Origin: Amycolatopsis sp. GM8
Lineage (GTDB): Bacteria > Actinomycetota > Actinomycetes > Mycobacteriales > Pseudonocardiaceae
Length of the DNA stretch: 64,000 nt
Direction: 5' to 3'
Assembly (NCBI RefSeq): GCF_021653975.1
Contig: NZ_JAJKFK010000005.1
Coordinates: forward strand, 531,948 to 595,947
Under the pieces are notes generated by a model. The model searched no databases. It was given only the letters and a program-made list of their open reading frames with translations, and was not told where the DNA came from. Below, piece by piece: positions 7,808 through 15,894 of the stretch. Positions within the stretch are counted from its first letter, which is position 1; every line of letters starts with the position of its first letter. The translations under genes and the position numbers were made by a program.

Positions 7808-9003
7808 GCCACGGCAACTCCGCACCCGAGGCCGGGATGATCCGCCGCACCGCGCTGGCCGCCGGCCTGCAGGCGGCGCTCGCGGTCGCGGTCACCGTCG
7901 GGGTGTTGTGCGGGGTCACGATCCTGGTGCTGCTGCGCAGCCAGCAAGCTGACCAGAACACGCTGCTGACCACCACCGTGCAGCGGACCGACGACGTCAC
8001 CGACCCGCCGGCCGGGGTCTGGCTGGCCATCGAACGTGGTGGGCACCTCGACGTCGGCCCCGGTATGCCGCCCGAGGCCCTCGACCGTGGCGCGCTCGCC
8101 GCCACCCGGGCCGACGGCGCCACCCGCACGTCCGACATTTCCGTGCGGCACGGCCAGTACCGGACGCTCACCGAGCGGCGCGGTGACGAGGTCGTGCAGG
8201 CTGTGCTCGACCTGCACCCGGCTCATGTCGAGCGCGGGCGGCTGTTGAAGGCACTGCTGGTCACCGGCGCGGCGGGTCTCGTCCTGGCCGCCGCCGCGGG
8301 AACCTGGTCCGGCCGGCGCGCCATCGTGCCCCTCGCCCGCGCGCTGTCCCTGCAACGCCGGTTCGTCGCCGATGCCGGGCATGAGCTGCGCACCCCGCTC
8401 ACCCTGATCAGCACGCGCGCCCAGTTGCTGCAACGCCATGCCGCGAAGACCCCGCTCAAGTCCGAAGTGGACGACCTCGTTACCGACGCCCGCCAGCTGA
8501 CCGAAATCCTCGAAGATCTCTTGCTGGCTGCCGATCCCGGCCAGGACTCCCCGCGCAAGCGGATCGACCTGACGAGCGTCGTGCGTGATGCCGTGTCCGC
8601 CGCACAGCCCGCCGCCGACGAGGCAGGCGTCCGGCTCGACCTCGCTCTCGGCGATTCGGTTGTCGTCAACGGCACCGAAGTAGCCCTACGCCGCGCGGTG
8701 GCTGCCTTGCTCGACAACGGAATCCGCCACGCCGCCCACGCCCTGACAGTCGCCGTAGTCACCTCGGCCAAGCACGTCACAGTCACCGTGTCCGACGACG
8801 GTCCGGGCATCGACCCCGCGGTGATGCCCACCATGTTCGCCCGCTTCGCCTCAGGCCCACCCTCCCCCGGCGACCGCCGCCGCTACGGCCTGGGCCTAGC
8901 CCTGGTCAGTGAAATCGCCGCCCGCCACAACGGCACGGTCTCCGCCCACAACTCCCCCACCAGCGGCGCGATCCTGCGCCTCACCCTCCCCCGCGCGGCG
9001 TGA
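7804..9003 (+). CDS. Two-component sensor histidine kinase
   Basis: A 399-aa membrane kinase. Two hydrophobic segments (about residues 20-45 and 148-166) flank an extracytoplasmic region of about 100 residues that probably senses the signal. The H-box DAGHELRTPLT has phospho-acceptor H193; the ATPase domain shows LLDNGIRHA (N box), DDGPGID (G1), FARFASG (F) and GLGLALV (G2). The start GTG 7804 overlaps the regulator's TGA. It lacks a clear HAMP domain. It completes a six-gene redox/regulation block from 4031 to 9003. Confidence 0.92.
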   Translation: MSHGNSAPEAGMIRRTALAAGLQAALAVAVTVGVLCGVTILVLLRSQQADQNTLLTTTVQRTDDVTDPPAGVWLAIERGGHLDVGPGMPPEALDRGALAATRADGATRTSDISVRHGQYRTLTERRGDEVVQAVLDLHPAHVERGRLLKALLVTGAAGLVLAAAAGTWSGRRAIVPLARALSLQRRFVADAGHELRTPLTLISTRAQLLQRHAAKTPLKSEVDDLVTDARQLTEILEDLLLAADPGQDSPRKRIDLTSVVRDAVSAAQPAADEAGVRLDLALGDSVVVNGTEVALRRAVAALLDNGIRHAAHALTVAVVTSAKHVTVTVSDDGPGIDPAVMPTMFARFASGPPSPGDRRRYGLGLALVSEIAARHNGTVSAHNSPTSGAILRLTLPRAA

Positions 9004-9032
9004 CCCCTCGGCCGAATGTCCACTGAGGACGA

Positions 9033-9950
9033 TCAGGGTTCTCGGCAGTCTGATGGCCCCACACAGTTCGTGCCATCGGAAAGGATTCCCGGATTGAATT
9101 CTTCGACCCCGGCGACTGGTCCGCAGTTGTGGACGAGGATGGGTGTGGAGCCTGCGAGCAGGTGTAGGTGTAGAGCTGGCTTGACGGTGAGGTCGCGCAT
9201 CAGGTTCGCGGCAATGTGGTTGGCGATGTTCTCGACGGTGGCGGTAGTCCCGTCGGGGTTGGCGAGTGTGTACCGCGGTCGCGGGCCCTGGTTCGGTTCG
9301 ACCGGTTTGGGGTCGGAGGACAGGACGACGTCACCGACGTGGATGTCGCCGACGGCTTTAGTGAGACCGCTGGCGAGCAGTGCGGGGGTGGCTGGGTCGA
9401 AGCGGTGGCAGCCCAGTGCGCGGACCGGGTCTTGCAGTGTTGGCGGCCGTCACCTCGACCGCGTCCGCGGTGACTGTGGTGCCGGCGCGAGCCGTGGTCC
9501 TGCGGCGGTGGAGACTTCTCGGTTGGCGACCGCGCCGATGGCCTCGACGGTGCTGCCGCGCTCCAGCCCCGAGCGAGGGCACCGAGGATTTTGCCGCCTG
9601 CCCAGCTGAGGGCCTTGCCGGTCGGGGCGTCGAGTGGGCCGGTTGATAGCGCCGATAAGGGTGCCTTTACGTAGTTCAGCCCAGGAGAATTCGCCGGATT
9701 GGGCCGCGCCGGCAACGGCACCGACACCCATGGTGGGAATGCCGATGACGGCTTCGCAGCCCGACGAACACCGCAGCGGACACAGCGAATCCGGTGATGG
9801 CCGATGCATGGTGTTCGACCCATTGGGTCCCAGCCGGGACGGTGTCGTGAGCCCGGGCGCGTTGTTCCCTCCAGCAGGCCAGCACGCAGCCGCACAGCGC
9901 GGCGGGGGCCCGTCCACCACGGCAGAGGGCAACAGCGTCAGCAGTGACCC
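9033..9950 (-). pseudogene. Frameshifted polymorphic-toxin (Hint/pretoxin) remnant
   Basis: Read from high to low coordinates in shifting frames: EHHASAITGFAVSAAVF, AVIGIPTMGVGAVAGAA, QSGEFSWAELRKGTLIGA, APTGKALSWAGGKILGALA, then a Hint-type start GCHRFDPATPALLASG (Cys codon at 9408-9410), VGDIHVGDVVLSS, and the classic terminal STPILVHNCG, followed by about 25 residues to TGA at 9033-9035. This order fits the C-terminal part of RHS-like or polymorphic toxins: a linker, an intein-like Hint protease, and a toxin tip. At least two frameshifts and a shortened Hint domain make it inactive. No immunity gene is evident. It marks the left side of an accessory region. Confidence 0.7.
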
Positions 9951-10002
9951 CATCCGGGGTGTTGCACCGTAAATTCCCGAGCGTCGGATCTGTGGCTGTG
10001 GT

Positions 10003-10008
10003 TAGGAT
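10003..10008 (+). promoter_or_regulatory. Putative -10 box for the tRNA-like/778-aa operon
   Basis: TAGGAT, within an extended context (TGTGGTTAGGAT), lies 11 bp upstream of the tRNA-like gene, right for a transcript starting at or just before its 5' end. No convincing -35 box was found. Confidence 0.4.
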
Positions 10009-10018
10009 CGGCGCACCT

Positions 10019-10090
10019 CATGGAGTAGATCAGCGGTAGATCGCCCGGCTCGGGACCGGGAGGGCGCGGGTTCGAGTCCCGCCTCCATGT
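10019..10090 (+). tRNA. tRNA-Pro(CGG)-like gene in the leader of the 778-aa gene
   Basis: The sequence folds into a full cloverleaf. The 7-bp acceptor stem pairs CATGGAG (10019-10025) with CTCCATG (10083-10089). U8 and A9 follow; the D stem is GATC/GATC with loop AGCGGTA. The anticodon stem CCCGG/CCGGG closes loop CTCGGGA with anticodon CGG (10051-10053). The variable loop has 5 nt, and the T stem GCGGG/CCCGC carries loop TTCGAGT. The C1-G72 pair and G37 fit tRNA-Pro. Oddities are discriminator T73 where bacterial tRNA-Pro has A, a self-complementary D stem, no encoded CCA, and a protein start codon only 23 nt downstream. It may be a working tRNA or a tRNA mimic. Confidence 0.78.
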
Positions 10091-10112
10091 CTGCCCACGT
10101 GGGGAGTCCGCT

Positions 10113-12449
10113 GTGTCCGATGAGTTCCGCATCGCTTCGCCCGATTACGCGACCAATCGGCTCGCGCAGGCGTTGGCCGCGGCGAGCGCCGCTGGTCGCG
10201 GCGCGGATCGTGAGCGAGCCCTGCGCAAGGTGCGGCGCTGGGACGATGTCGTTCGGGGCATGGCTGACGGGACGCTGACGGTGGGTTCGCGTACCCCGGT
10301 CGCGGATACCCCGGCGTGGGTGACGCTGGAGGTCGCGCAGGGCGGTTTCGCGACCGGCCGCTATCTGGCTGAGGTGCCGCTGACGGAGGACGAGAACACG
10401 CGGGCGGCCGCACTCCCAGCGGAGGTGCCCGGGGTGAACGACCGGGAACGGCTGAATCTGTGGTACCTCAGCGATGCGGGACAGGCTGAACTGGTGGACG
10501 CTGTCCGTGCTGGGCGCTTTCGGGTTGAGGTGCCCGAGGACGCGGCTCTTCCGGTGGTGGCTTTGTTGCTTGATCGGGGTTTCGCCGAGCAGGCGCTGGA
10601 TCTGGTTGCGGAGTTGCGGCCGCTGATGCACCGGCTGCGGCTCACACCGCGGTTCGAATCGGCCGCCCGGCCGGCGCCGTCGACTGTGCGGGTCATCTCG
10701 GTGCGGGATGCCGCTGGGTCGCTGCGGGCGATATGTGTACCGCCGCAGGTTGCGACGATGCGCGCCGCGCTGACCGTGTGGGATCCGCTATACGAGCGGC
10801 TGGTCGCGATGTGGTGTCGCACCGTTGAAGGCGAGTTGCCGAGTCTGGATGACAACGCGCAAGTCCGCGGTGGATGGCCTTGCCGACGCTGGCCCGCTGA
10901 CTGGGTCCAGACCAGGGCCGACTGGCTCTTCGACTTCGCCGAAGCATGCCGCCAGCACAGGCCGGCGGGGAGGCAGAACAACCCGAGGAACAACTTCGCG
11001 AGGCTGCGTTTCGCGCTGGAAGCCTGCCCTGATGGCAGCGGCCTGCTTTCCGCACGGGAGGTCGGCTGGATTCGCCGCACAATTGCCAATACGGTCAGCC
11101 ACCGCGGAGCTCCGAAGACACCGCAACGCGACTCATGGCGCGCGGCGCAAGCGGCGACGATCGCGGCACCTACCAACGCGGCGATCGCTGGTGTGCTGGC
11201 GGGTCGGTTGGATCGCTATCCGCCGGACGGAGGTCTGCCGTCGCCGGACATCGCGGCCGCGCAGGTGTCTGAAACAGAGGCCAACGCCGAGGTTCCTGAC
11301 GGCACCAGGATCCCGGCGCCATTGGTGCGCAAGGCGATGCGTTCGCTGGAGGCACCGGCGGACGAGCTCATCCGCTTGGGTGTGATCACCTCGGGCGACA
11401 CGCTGGCCACAGTGCTGCCGCAACTCACCGCCCGGCTCCTGAGCTCGGCGATCGATGACCCGATTGTTTCCGGCCTCTACGAGCAGGCTTACACGGCGTT
11501 CCGCCGCCGCCGCAGCCTGCTGCTGCTCAACCTCGAACACCAGGTTCAGTTCACCGAACTGCCCTGGGTGACCGCGCTCACACCTTTCCGCTCACAGCGG
11601 CCCAGCATCGCCTCGGCCGCGCTGCACACGCTGCGGCAGACCACAATGCTGGCGCTCACCTCGTTCCCGCACGCCCTGCTGCCGAACCCCCTGGTATCCG
11701 AGTTCAAGGCGCTCGCCAAGCAAGCTGAGCTGAACCTTCCTCTCGTAGAGGAAGTCGCCGCGGACATCTTCATGGGCACTTTCACGCCCAAATGGCGCGA
11801 AGCCGCGGTGGTCGCGAGCCGGCTGCTTGCCGGCACGGTCTACGCCCGCTACTACGACTTGCCCGCGAACTGGCCCGACAAGCAGCGCACCGTGCTGCGC
11901 TGGGGCAAGAAAACCACAGCAGACTTCGCAGAGCTGTGTCACCAGCGGGCGGCAACCTCGGGTTGGTCGGTCGCGGCCAACGGGATGGTGCTGGAGCAGA
12001 GCCAGATCCTCACCACCCACAACCTGGCCGTGCTGGTCGACGGCCTGGGCCTCACCGATGCCCTGCGCGATGTCGCACCGGAGCTGTCATGGTGCGCGTT
12101 CGACTGGGCGATCCGCAGGATGATCCAGCCCAACACACACCCGCACGCCGCGCTCATCCAGGTGAAACAGGCGGCCTACGCCTGGCGGCAGGCCGTGTTC
12201 CTGCTCAGTTTCTGCGAACCCGCAACACAATCCGCACACACGGAACGGCTTGCGCAGCAGACCCACGGCACCACCCTCGAGTCCGCTGCGGACGGGCTCG
12301 CACACGTCCTCCACGGCGGGCGCTTCACCACAACCGGAACGGCCTCGCACGGTGACGGCAAGCGCTTCGTCGGCTGGGCCCAGAACCAACACCCATTCCT
12401 GCGACTCCACGAGGATCGTTTGCCGCTGATCGGCGGTCTCGGGGACTGA
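10113..12449 (+). CDS. Uncharacterised 778-aa protein linked to a tRNA-like gene
   Basis: I do not recognise this family. The protein is soluble by appearance: no signal peptide, no membrane helix, largely helical, with many Trp (for example WVTLEV, RWPADWVQTRADWLFDF, GWIRRTI, WCAFDWAIRRM). The N-terminus (residues 1-170) looks like one domain and the rest like a long helical array; no nuclease, ATPase or helix-turn-helix motif could be identified with confidence. GTG 10113 has GGGGAG six bases upstream, located in the 23 nt between the tRNA-like 3' end and the start, so the mRNA 5' end could be made by tRNA processing. Codon use is less GC3-biased than in neighbours, and decayed mobile genes flank it, suggesting acquisition. 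The window contains no partner protein beyond the tRNA-like gene. Confidence 0.85.
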   Translation: MSDEFRIASPDYATNRLAQALAAASAAGRGADRERALRKVRRWDDVVRGMADGTLTVGSRTPVADTPAWVTLEVAQGGFATGRYLAEVPLTEDENTRAAALPAEVPGVNDRERLNLWYLSDAGQAELVDAVRAGRFRVEVPEDAALPVVALLLDRGFAEQALDLVAELRPLMHRLRLTPRFESAARPAPSTVRVISVRDAAGSLRAICVPPQVATMRAALTVWDPLYERLVAMWCRTVEGELPSLDDNAQVRGGWPCRRWPADWVQTRADWLFDFAEACRQHRPAGRQNNPRNNFARLRFALEACPDGSGLLSAREVGWIRRTIANTVSHRGAPKTPQRDSWRAAQAATIAAPTNAAIAGVLAGRLDRYPPDGGLPSPDIAAAQVSETEANAEVPDGTRIPAPLVRKAMRSLEAPADELIRLGVITSGDTLATVLPQLTARLLSSAIDDPIVSGLYEQAYTAFRRRRSLLLLNLEHQVQFTELPWVTALTPFRSQRPSIASAALHTLRQTTMLALTSFPHALLPNPLVSEFKALAKQAELNLPLVEEVAADIFMGTFTPKWREAAVVASRLLAGTVYARYYDLPANWPDKQRTVLRWGKKTTADFAELCHQRAATSGWSVAANGMVLEQSQILTTHNLAVLVDGLGLTDALRDVAPELSWCAFDWAIRRMIQPNTHPHAALIQVKQAAYAWRQAVFLLSFCEPATQSAHTERLAQQTHGTTLESAADGLAHVLHGGRFTTTGTASHGDGKRFVGWAQNQHPFLRLHEDRLPLIGGLGD

Positions 12450-12480
12450 GCCACCAATCGCCACGATCACTTTCCACCCA

Positions 12481-13148
12481 GTGGAGTCAATAGCATGGCG
12501 TGTCCGCAAGGAAAAGTACGAACGGTTCGACATCCCCATCGCCCAGGACGGCGGGATCGCAGACCTGCTGTCTGACGCCGCCCAGCGCGGGCGCGGCTCC
12601 ACCGCACGGCTACAAGGCAAATATAATCCGCACCCCAACCAGGTTTTCAACCGCGGGGCGATGCGCTCGAAGCGAGGCAACGTCAACGACCCGGTCAAGT
12701 GGGTCTGGTCACCCAACCCCATCCACGAACCGCCGATTCCAAAGTGGATGTAAGCCCGCCGCGCAGCACGCCGACGCTTATCGCACGTACCTGTTGCGCG
12801 GCATGGTTTCCTGCGGACGCAGGATGGCCGGCAACGTGCAGCACCCCGAGACAGTGGCCCCGACGAGGCCGTCATCCAAGGCCTACGCGCCACCTACGAC
12901 GAGCTGGAAGCCCAAAGGAGAATAGCCCTCGCCACCGGAGCAGAGCTCAACGCCTCCGCCGAGGCCAACCCCGGCAAGCCCAACGACGACTCTTCGAGAT
13001 GCCCCAGCCCACCGCGCACCTGACAGGCGCCACCGATGGGACCAGGATCGAGATCCGGCTTCCAGCGGCCGACCTATCGACTATCGCCACCCAGCCAGAA
13101 AGGACCGGCCACATGACCGCCCGCAAAGCAAACGGCGCCTACCCGTAG
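12481..13148 (+). pseudogene. Decayed serine recombinase (large-recombinase C-terminal half)
   Basis: Pieces of a recombinase-family protein follow each other in different frames: NQVFNRGAMRSKRG and VKWVWSPNPIHEPPIPKWM (stop at 12751-12753), then AYRTYLLRGMVSCG and RRMAGN, then IQGLRATYDELEAQRR, and finally LFEMPQPTAHLTGATDG with EIRLPAADLSTIATQ. This order matches the recombinase domain, zinc-ribbon region and coiled-coil tail of large serine recombinases in actinomycetes. The catalytic N-terminal domain is absent and frameshifts are present, so it is inactive. It lies between the 778-aa gene and the tRNA pair and may have mobilised the island. Confidence 0.75.
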
Positions 13149-13161
13149 AGTAGGCGCCGTT
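13131..13161 (-). terminator. Perfect 12-bp hairpin downstream of the tRNA-Glu gene
   Basis: AACGGCGCCTAC (13131-13142) and GTAGGCGCCGTT (13150-13161) pair perfectly round a 7-nt loop. On the minus strand it lies 17 bp after tRNA-Glu and is followed by TGCTTTGC. It probably ends the tRNA transcript and may also stop the opposite strand. Confidence 0.65.
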
Positions 13162-13178
13162 CGTGTGCATGCTGTACG

Positions 13179-13251
13179 TACCCCCGATGGGATTCGAACC
13201 CACGCTACCGGCGTGAGAGGCCGGCGTCCTAGGCCGCTAGACGACGGGGGC
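13179..13251 (-). tRNA. tRNA-Glu (anticodon CTC)
   Basis: The minus strand folds as a standard cloverleaf of 73 nt: acceptor GCCCCCG paired with CGGGGGT (terminal G-U), D arm GTCTAGCGGCCTAGGAC, anticodon arm GCCGG-CCTCTCA-CGCCGG region with CTC at the anticodon, and a T arm containing GGTTCGAATCCC. Discriminator A; CCA not encoded. CTC reads GAG, the dominant Glu codon in high-GC genomes. It lies 51 bp from tRNA-Gln and near gltX, whose enzyme charges it. Confidence 0.93.
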
Positions 13252-13302
13252 TAGGTTTTCTTGCGGAGAAGAACTTACCAGAGTAACTTCGCCTCTTCGC
13301 AG

Positions 13303-13374
13303 CTGGGGTACCAGGACTCGAACCTAGACTAACTGAACCAGAATCAGTCGTGCTGCCGATTACACCATACCCCA
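13303..13374 (-). tRNA. tRNA-Gln (anticodon CTG)
   Basis: A 72-nt cloverleaf: acceptor TGGGGTA with TACCCCA, D arm with GTAATCGGCAGCAC, anticodon loop TTCTGGT containing CTG, and T arm GGTTCGAGTCC. Discriminator G. It reads CAG. It is probably cotranscribed with the tRNA-Glu downstream. Where GatCAB is used, as the gat genes in this window suggest, this tRNA is first charged with Glu by GltX and then amidated. Confidence 0.93.
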
Positions 13375-13467
13375 ACGGTTTCGCTGTTCCGGTCGCGATC
13401 CGGACCAGCACCGCCGAGAAAAAATAGTAGCTCACACCCCTGCACAGCCCCGCACCGGGGCCGGGGA

Positions 13468-14247
13468 TCACCGCTGCGCCGGTACGCCGATCCGGGCGAA
13501 CTCGCTGACCAGCAGCTGCGGCAGCTCGTCCAGGCCGCTGATGACGTGCACCCCCTCGGGCGCGTCGGTGCCCGATTCGTGCCGGTCCAGCCAGACACCC
13601 TCCAGGCCGGCATCCCGCGCCCCGACGGCGTCCGTCCCCAGCTTGTCCCCCACGTGCGCCGCCTCACCGGGGTCGCAGCCGAGGCGCGCGCACACCGAGT
13701 GGAACATCACGGGATCAGGCTTGGCGACCCCGATCTCACCGGCGATGGCGACATAATCGAAGAACCGGGCGAGCCCCAGGTCGGCCAGCTTCACCCGCTG
13801 ATGCGCGCCTGAGGCGTTGGTCACGGCCGCCAGCAGCACACCTGCGGCTCTCAGCCAGTCCAGGCAGGGCAGCACATCGTCGAACAACCGCCACGACCGG
13901 CGCACCAGGTCCTTGCGCCGCACCTCGAACCGTCTGACATCCTCCGCGTCCACCACCACACCCAGTTCCCCCAGAAAGCACTGGGTGCGTCTGAAGTGCA
14001 TCGAGGCGTAGTCGAGCTCCCCCGCCACCACCAGCGCGACATGCCGGTCGGTGATGCTCTCCCACAGCGGCCACATATCGGAACGCCCGATCAGCACGGC
14101 GAGCGCGCGCCGGCAGGCCGCGCTGAAGTCGATCAGGGTGTCATCGATGTCAAGGCAGACGAGCCGCAGGCTCGGCGGACTCCAGGGGTCAGCCGGGGTG
14201 CCGAGAGTGATGAACGGGGCAGCGGAACGGGGGCGCGCGAAATCCAC
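13468..14247 (-). CDS. HAD-superfamily hydrolase
   Basis: A 259-aa phosphatase-like enzyme. The four HAD motifs are visible: DIDDT (nucleophile Asp, about residue 33), TNAS (about 144), the Lys in GVAKPDP (about 176) and GDKLGTDAVGA (about 199). A helical cap lies between motifs 1 and 2, giving HAD subfamily I organisation. The substrate is unknown. It lies 80 bp downstream of gltX on the same strand and may share its transcript. Confidence 0.88.
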   Translation of the reverse strand: MDFARPRSAAPFITLGTPADPWSPPSLRLVCLDIDDTLIDFSAACRRALAVLIGRSDMWPLWESITDRHVALVVAGELDYASMHFRRTQCFLGELGVVVDAEDVRRFEVRRKDLVRRSWRLFDDVLPCLDWLRAAGVLLAAVTNASGAHQRVKLADLGLARFFDYVAIAGEIGVAKPDPVMFHSVCARLGCDPGEAAHVGDKLGTDAVGARDAGLEGVWLDRHESGTDAPEGVHVISGLDELPQLLVSEFARIGVPAQR

Positions 14248-14327
14248 CCAGCGAGGCTAGGGGACAGAGCGTTTTCGCGATTCGACCGACAAGGTGATTG
14301 GGCCGGTCGATTCGCGATCGTAACCCT

Positions 14328-15806
14328 CTACGCTCGGTTGTCCGGCAGTGCGCGCATCAGCCGACCGAGTGATGTCGACCGGCCAAGCAGTTCCATCGAC
14401 TCGTACAGCGGCGGCGATACGGTGCGCCCGGTGACAGCCACCCGGATCGGGGCAAAAGCCTTGCGGGGCTTGAGACCCAGCCCTTCGACGAGGGCGTTCT
14501 TGAGCGCCTGCTCGATCGCGGGCGCCTCCCACGACGACAGCCCTTCGAGTGCCTCGATGGAGGCGCGCAGCACCGGCTCCGAGTCGGGTCCGAGCGCCTT
14601 CGTGGCCGCGTCCTCTTCGGGCGCGAACTTTTCCTCATCGGCGAACAGGAAGCGCACCAGCCCGGCCGCGTCGCCGAGCACGGTCACGCGCTCCTGCACG
14701 AGCGGCGCGATCGTCCGCAGCGTGGCCAGTTGCTCGTCACTCGGCCGCGCCGGGAGCACACCGGCGCTGGTCAGGTAGGGAATCACCCGCTGCACGAAGT
14801 CCTCGGCCGGCAGCGCCCGCACGTGCGTGCCGTTGATCGCCTCGGCCTTCTTCACGTCGAACCGAGCCGGGTTGGCGCTGACCTTGCCGATGTCAAAGGC
14901 CTGGACCAGTTCGTCGACGCTGAAGACGTCCCGGTCGTCGGCGATGGACCAGCCGAGCAGCGCGAGGTAGTTGAGCAGGCCTTCGCGGATGAACCCACGG
15001 TCCCGGTAGTTGAAGAGATTCGACTGCGGGTCGCGTTTGGACAGTTTCTTGTTGCCCTCCCCCAGCACGTACGGCAGATGGCCGAACTCGGGGGTGAAGT
15101 CGGTGACACCGATCCGCCGCAACGCCTCGTACAGCGCGATCTGCCGCGGCGTCGAGGGCAGCAGGTCCTCGCCGCGCAGCACATGCGTGATCTTCATCAG
15201 CGCGTCGTCGACCGGATTGGTCAGCGTGTACAGCGGATCTCCGTTGGCACGCACCAGAACCGGGTCGGGCACGCTGCCGGCCGGGAAGCTGATCGGGCCG
15301 CGCACGAGGTCCGTCCAGCCCAGGTCCTTGTCCGGCATGCGTAGCCGCAGTACGGGCGCGCGGCCTTCTGCACGGAACGCGTCGCGCTGCTCGTCGGTGA
15401 GCTCGCGGTCGAAGTTGTCGTAGCCCAGCTTGGGGTCCTGGCCCGCGGCCTTGCGGCGCGCCTCGACCTCGTCGTTGGTCGAGTACGCCTCGTACAGCTC
15501 ACCGGCCTCGAGCAGCCGGCGCGCGATGTCGGCGTAGGTCTCACGGCGCTCGCTCTGCCGGTACGGGCCGTACGGGCCGCCGGCGTCGGGGCCTTCGTCC
15601 CAGTCGATGCCGAGCCAGCGCAACGCGTCCAGCAGCTGCTCGTAGGACTCCTCACTGTCCCGCGCGGCGTCGGTGTCCTCGATCCGGAACACCAGCGTGC
15701 CGCCGTGGTGGCGGGCGAAGGCCCAGTTGAACAGCGCCGTGCGGATCAGCCCGACATGCGGGGTGCCGGTCGGCGAGGGCGAGAAGCGTGCGCGTACGTC
15801 AGTCAT
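14328..15806 (-). CDS. gltX: Glutamyl-tRNA synthetase
   Basis: A 492-aa class I aminoacyl-tRNA synthetase that charges tRNA-Glu and, where glutaminyl-tRNA is made by GatCAB, probably tRNA-Gln as well. The N-terminus [21 protein letters not shown] contains the HIGH-type signature (HVGL, residues 17-20), and [12 protein letters not shown] near residue 255 is the KMSKS loop. The C-terminal anticodon-binding helical domain ends at residue 492. Length fits the family. Both cognate tRNA genes lie within 1.5 kb on the same strand. Confidence 0.97.
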   Translation of the reverse strand: MTDVRARFSPSPTGTPHVGLIRTALFNWAFARHHGGTLVFRIEDTDAARDSEESYEQLLDALRWLGIDWDEGPDAGGPYGPYRQSERRETYADIARRLLEAGELYEAYSTNDEVEARRKAAGQDPKLGYDNFDRELTDEQRDAFRAEGRAPVLRLRMPDKDLGWTDLVRGPISFPAGSVPDPVLVRANGDPLYTLTNPVDDALMKITHVLRGEDLLPSTPRQIALYEALRRIGVTDFTPEFGHLPYVLGEGNKKLSKRDPQSNLFNYRDRGFIREGLLNYLALLGWSIADDRDVFSVDELVQAFDIGKVSANPARFDVKKAEAINGTHVRALPAEDFVQRVIPYLTSAGVLPARPSDEQLATLRTIAPLVQERVTVLGDAAGLVRFLFADEEKFAPEEDAATKALGPDSEPVLRASIEALEGLSSWEAPAIEQALKNALVEGLGLKPRKAFAPIRVAVTGRTVSPPLYESMELLGRSTSLGRLMRALPDNRA

Positions 15807-15894
15807 AGCCCATCCAGACTATCCGGCTTGACGACGGCATTTCCCTGGGCCATCCTGGAGTTATTCAACGGATGATGAAAATGGGGTGGGGGCG

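Noticed and set aside
9200..9895. 231-codon minus-strand frame in the toxin relic
   Set aside because: Composition is noncoding (Pro/Ser/Arg); real similarity is scattered over several frames, so the region is a pseudogene.
12481..12753. 90-codon frame as an independent small gene
   Set aside because: Its sequence is the middle of a recombinase, cut by a stop, and the remainder follows in other frames.
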